Assembly (NCBI RefSeq): GCF_030362835.1
Contig: NZ_JAUCGQ010000001.1
Span: 1,529,461 to 1,593,460 of the forward strand
Reading direction: 5' to 3'
Length of the DNA stretch: 64,000 bases
Origin: Cellulomonas alba
Lineage (GTDB): Bacteria > Actinomycetota > Actinomycetes > Actinomycetales > Cellulomonadaceae
Shown: piece by piece, positions 63,138-64,000 of the stretch
Numbering within the stretch: position 1 is the first letter of the stretch
Layout: each line of letters starts with the position of its first letter
The notes under the pieces: generated by a model
Seen by the model: the letters and a program-made list of their open reading frames with translations, nothing else
The model's database searches: none
Told to the model about the DNA's origin: nothing
Program-made: the position numbers and the translations under genes

Positions 63138-63196
63138 TGCTGTACCGGTCAAGTTCTGTACCGCTACAGTATGACCGTCTGCTGTACCGGTCAAGT
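63138..63196 (-). promoter_or_regulatory. Operator array: repeated CTGTACCG sites
   Basis: TGCTGTACCGGTCAAGT occurs twice, at 63138-63154 and 63180-63196 (42 bases apart, four helix turns). Between them CTGTACCGCTACAG (63156-63169) is a perfect five-base inverted repeat. All three contain CTGTACCG. The form suits a TetR- or MarR-type dimer. The array begins 18 bases before the start of the 73-residue gene. The remaining 63197-63381 shows nothing else. Confidence 0.65.
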
Positions 63197-63381
63197 GGAA
63201 TCGCGAGATTTCTTCCGAGTGCGGTCGAGCTGCCTGTCGCCGGGATGACGAGCGGGCTCCGGCGCGCTCGACACCCGGCACACCCGCCGCGCGGGCGGCG
63301 TCGGACCGCCGCGTGCTCGGCGCGCGGGCGGGATCGGACGGGCCGCTCTCGGCAGGTGGTCGGCGGGCCGCCGCGACGTGG

Positions 63382-64000
63382 TCAGTCGGCGCGCAGCACG
63401 TTCCGCAGAGCCTCGACGCGCAGCGGCGTCAGACCCAGCCCGTCCGACAGGTACGCGTCGAACGAGCCGAACCGCGCGCGCATCGCGTCGAGGGCGGCCG
63501 CCAGGTAGTCGGGCCGGACCTCGAGCAGCGGAGCGAGCACCGTCGGGTCGCCGCCCACCGCCTCGAGCTGCGCGAGCATCGGTGCGAACGTCGCCCGCAC
63601 CGCGGGGTTCACCGCGAGGAACTCCTCGATCGCGCCGTCCTCGTCGACACCCGCCGCCAGCAGCAGCACCGTCACGCCCCAGCCGGTCCGGTCCTTGCCC
63701 GCGGTGCAGTGGAAGAGCAGCGGGACACCGGCCGGGTCGAGCACCGCGTCCACCAGCCCGCGGTAGGCCGCGAGCGCGCTCGGCGCGACGACGAGGTCGC
63801 GGTACGTGTCGCGCATGCGGGCCGCGGCGTCGACGCCCGCGAACGCGTCGGCGACCCCTCCCGGCGCGCGCACGACGTCGGCGACCTGCGCGGCTCCGGA
63901 CCGCGCGGCGGCGGCCTGCGTCGCGTCGGCGAGCACGTCGAGGGCGAGGCCCCGCGCACCGTCGGGGAGCAGGTCCGGGCGCGTGGCGCGCTCGCCCGCG
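63382..64000 (-). CDS. Tyrosine/serine phosphatase, 5' end beyond the window
   Basis: The frame is open from the window edge; 205 residues are visible. The active-site loop FHCTAGKDRTGWG fits the C-x5-R signature of Y_phosphatase3 proteins. The preceding RDTYRDL-like stretch and the C-terminal VRPDYLAAALDAMRARFGSF are family-like. These dephosphorylate tyrosine, serine or phosphoinositides, and some are exported effectors in other genera. The N-terminal part with the signal or start is not in the window. Confidence 0.88.
   Translation of the reverse strand, partial: AGERATRPDLLPDGARGLALDVLADATQAAAARSGAAQVADVVRAPGGVADAFAGVDAAARMRDTYRDLVVAPSALAAYRGLVDAVLDPAGVPLLFHCTAGKDRTGWGVTVLLLAAGVDEDGAIEEFLAVNPAVRATFAPMLAQLEAVGGDPTVLAPLLEVRPDYLAAALDAMRARFGSFDAYLSDGLGLTPLRVEALRNVLRAD

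Overview
The window is very GC-rich, densely coded DNA with many GTG starts, four-base stop/start overlaps and several apparently leaderless promoters, as expected of a high-GC actinobacterium. The plant-cell-wall enzymes point to Cellulomonas or a close relative: a GH48 cellobiohydrolase with three fibronectin III modules and a CBM2 (the architecture of C. fimi CbhB/Cel48A), a CBM2 protein with a Cip1-like domain, and a GH51-like enzyme with FnIII and CBM2. No rRNA, tRNA, CRISPR array, prophage or transposase was seen.

Layout. 1-3.5 kb: tail of an unknown gene and cel48A. 3.8-9.4 kb: an eight-gene, mostly overlapping cluster that starts with an 89-residue peptide resembling circular bacteriocin precursors, followed by a SpoIIM/DUF95-type membrane protein, three more membrane proteins and two ABC systems. 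9.5-21.4 kb: the housekeeping block asd-lysC ... DUF5063-recR-dnaX on the minus strand, interrupted by plus-strand genes for a secreted nuclease/phosphatase-like protein, the CBM2/Cip1-like protein and an ABC transporter. 21.5-25.4 kb: SDR, SanA-like protein, alpha/beta hydrolase, nhaA. 25.4-32.5 kb: glnR, then a redox/sulfur neighbourhood (thioredoxin-like, DUF4395, DsrE), a 35-residue membrane peptide, a nitrobindin-like protein, ygfZ, FUSC, DUF2516 and dtd. 32.5-33.2 kb: a 695-base non-coding region with two identical hairpins, a candidate small RNA and nested GTCCACA-type repeats. 33.2-41.4 kb: macrodomain protein, aldo/keto reductase, MMPL transporter, and a PadR-controlled ABC exporter with a tandem operator. 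41.4-50.4 kb: cell-envelope genes, with an operon of a processive GT2 synthase, a membrane-fusion protein and a GH81 beta-1,3-glucanase lipoprotein. 50.4-64 kb: the GH51-like enzyme, rtcB, a HerA-like ATPase, small conserved proteins, a Nei-type glycosylase, an FtsH-like protease, a LacI regulator, a 73-residue orphan protein behind a repeated operator, and a tyrosine phosphatase cut by the window end.

How the genes work together. Three secreted carbohydrate-active genes share an AACCGTTT-like element about 100 bases upstream of their starts, which suggests common control. The GT2/fusion-protein/GH81 operon could make, export and trim a beta-glucan exopolysaccharide. The best candidate for an undescribed system is the circular-bacteriocin-like cluster at 3815-9405. 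Its peptide aligns from memory with circularin A and enterocin AS-48, it has the SpoIIM-type partner usual in such clusters, and it carries two sets of ABC genes that could serve export and self-protection.
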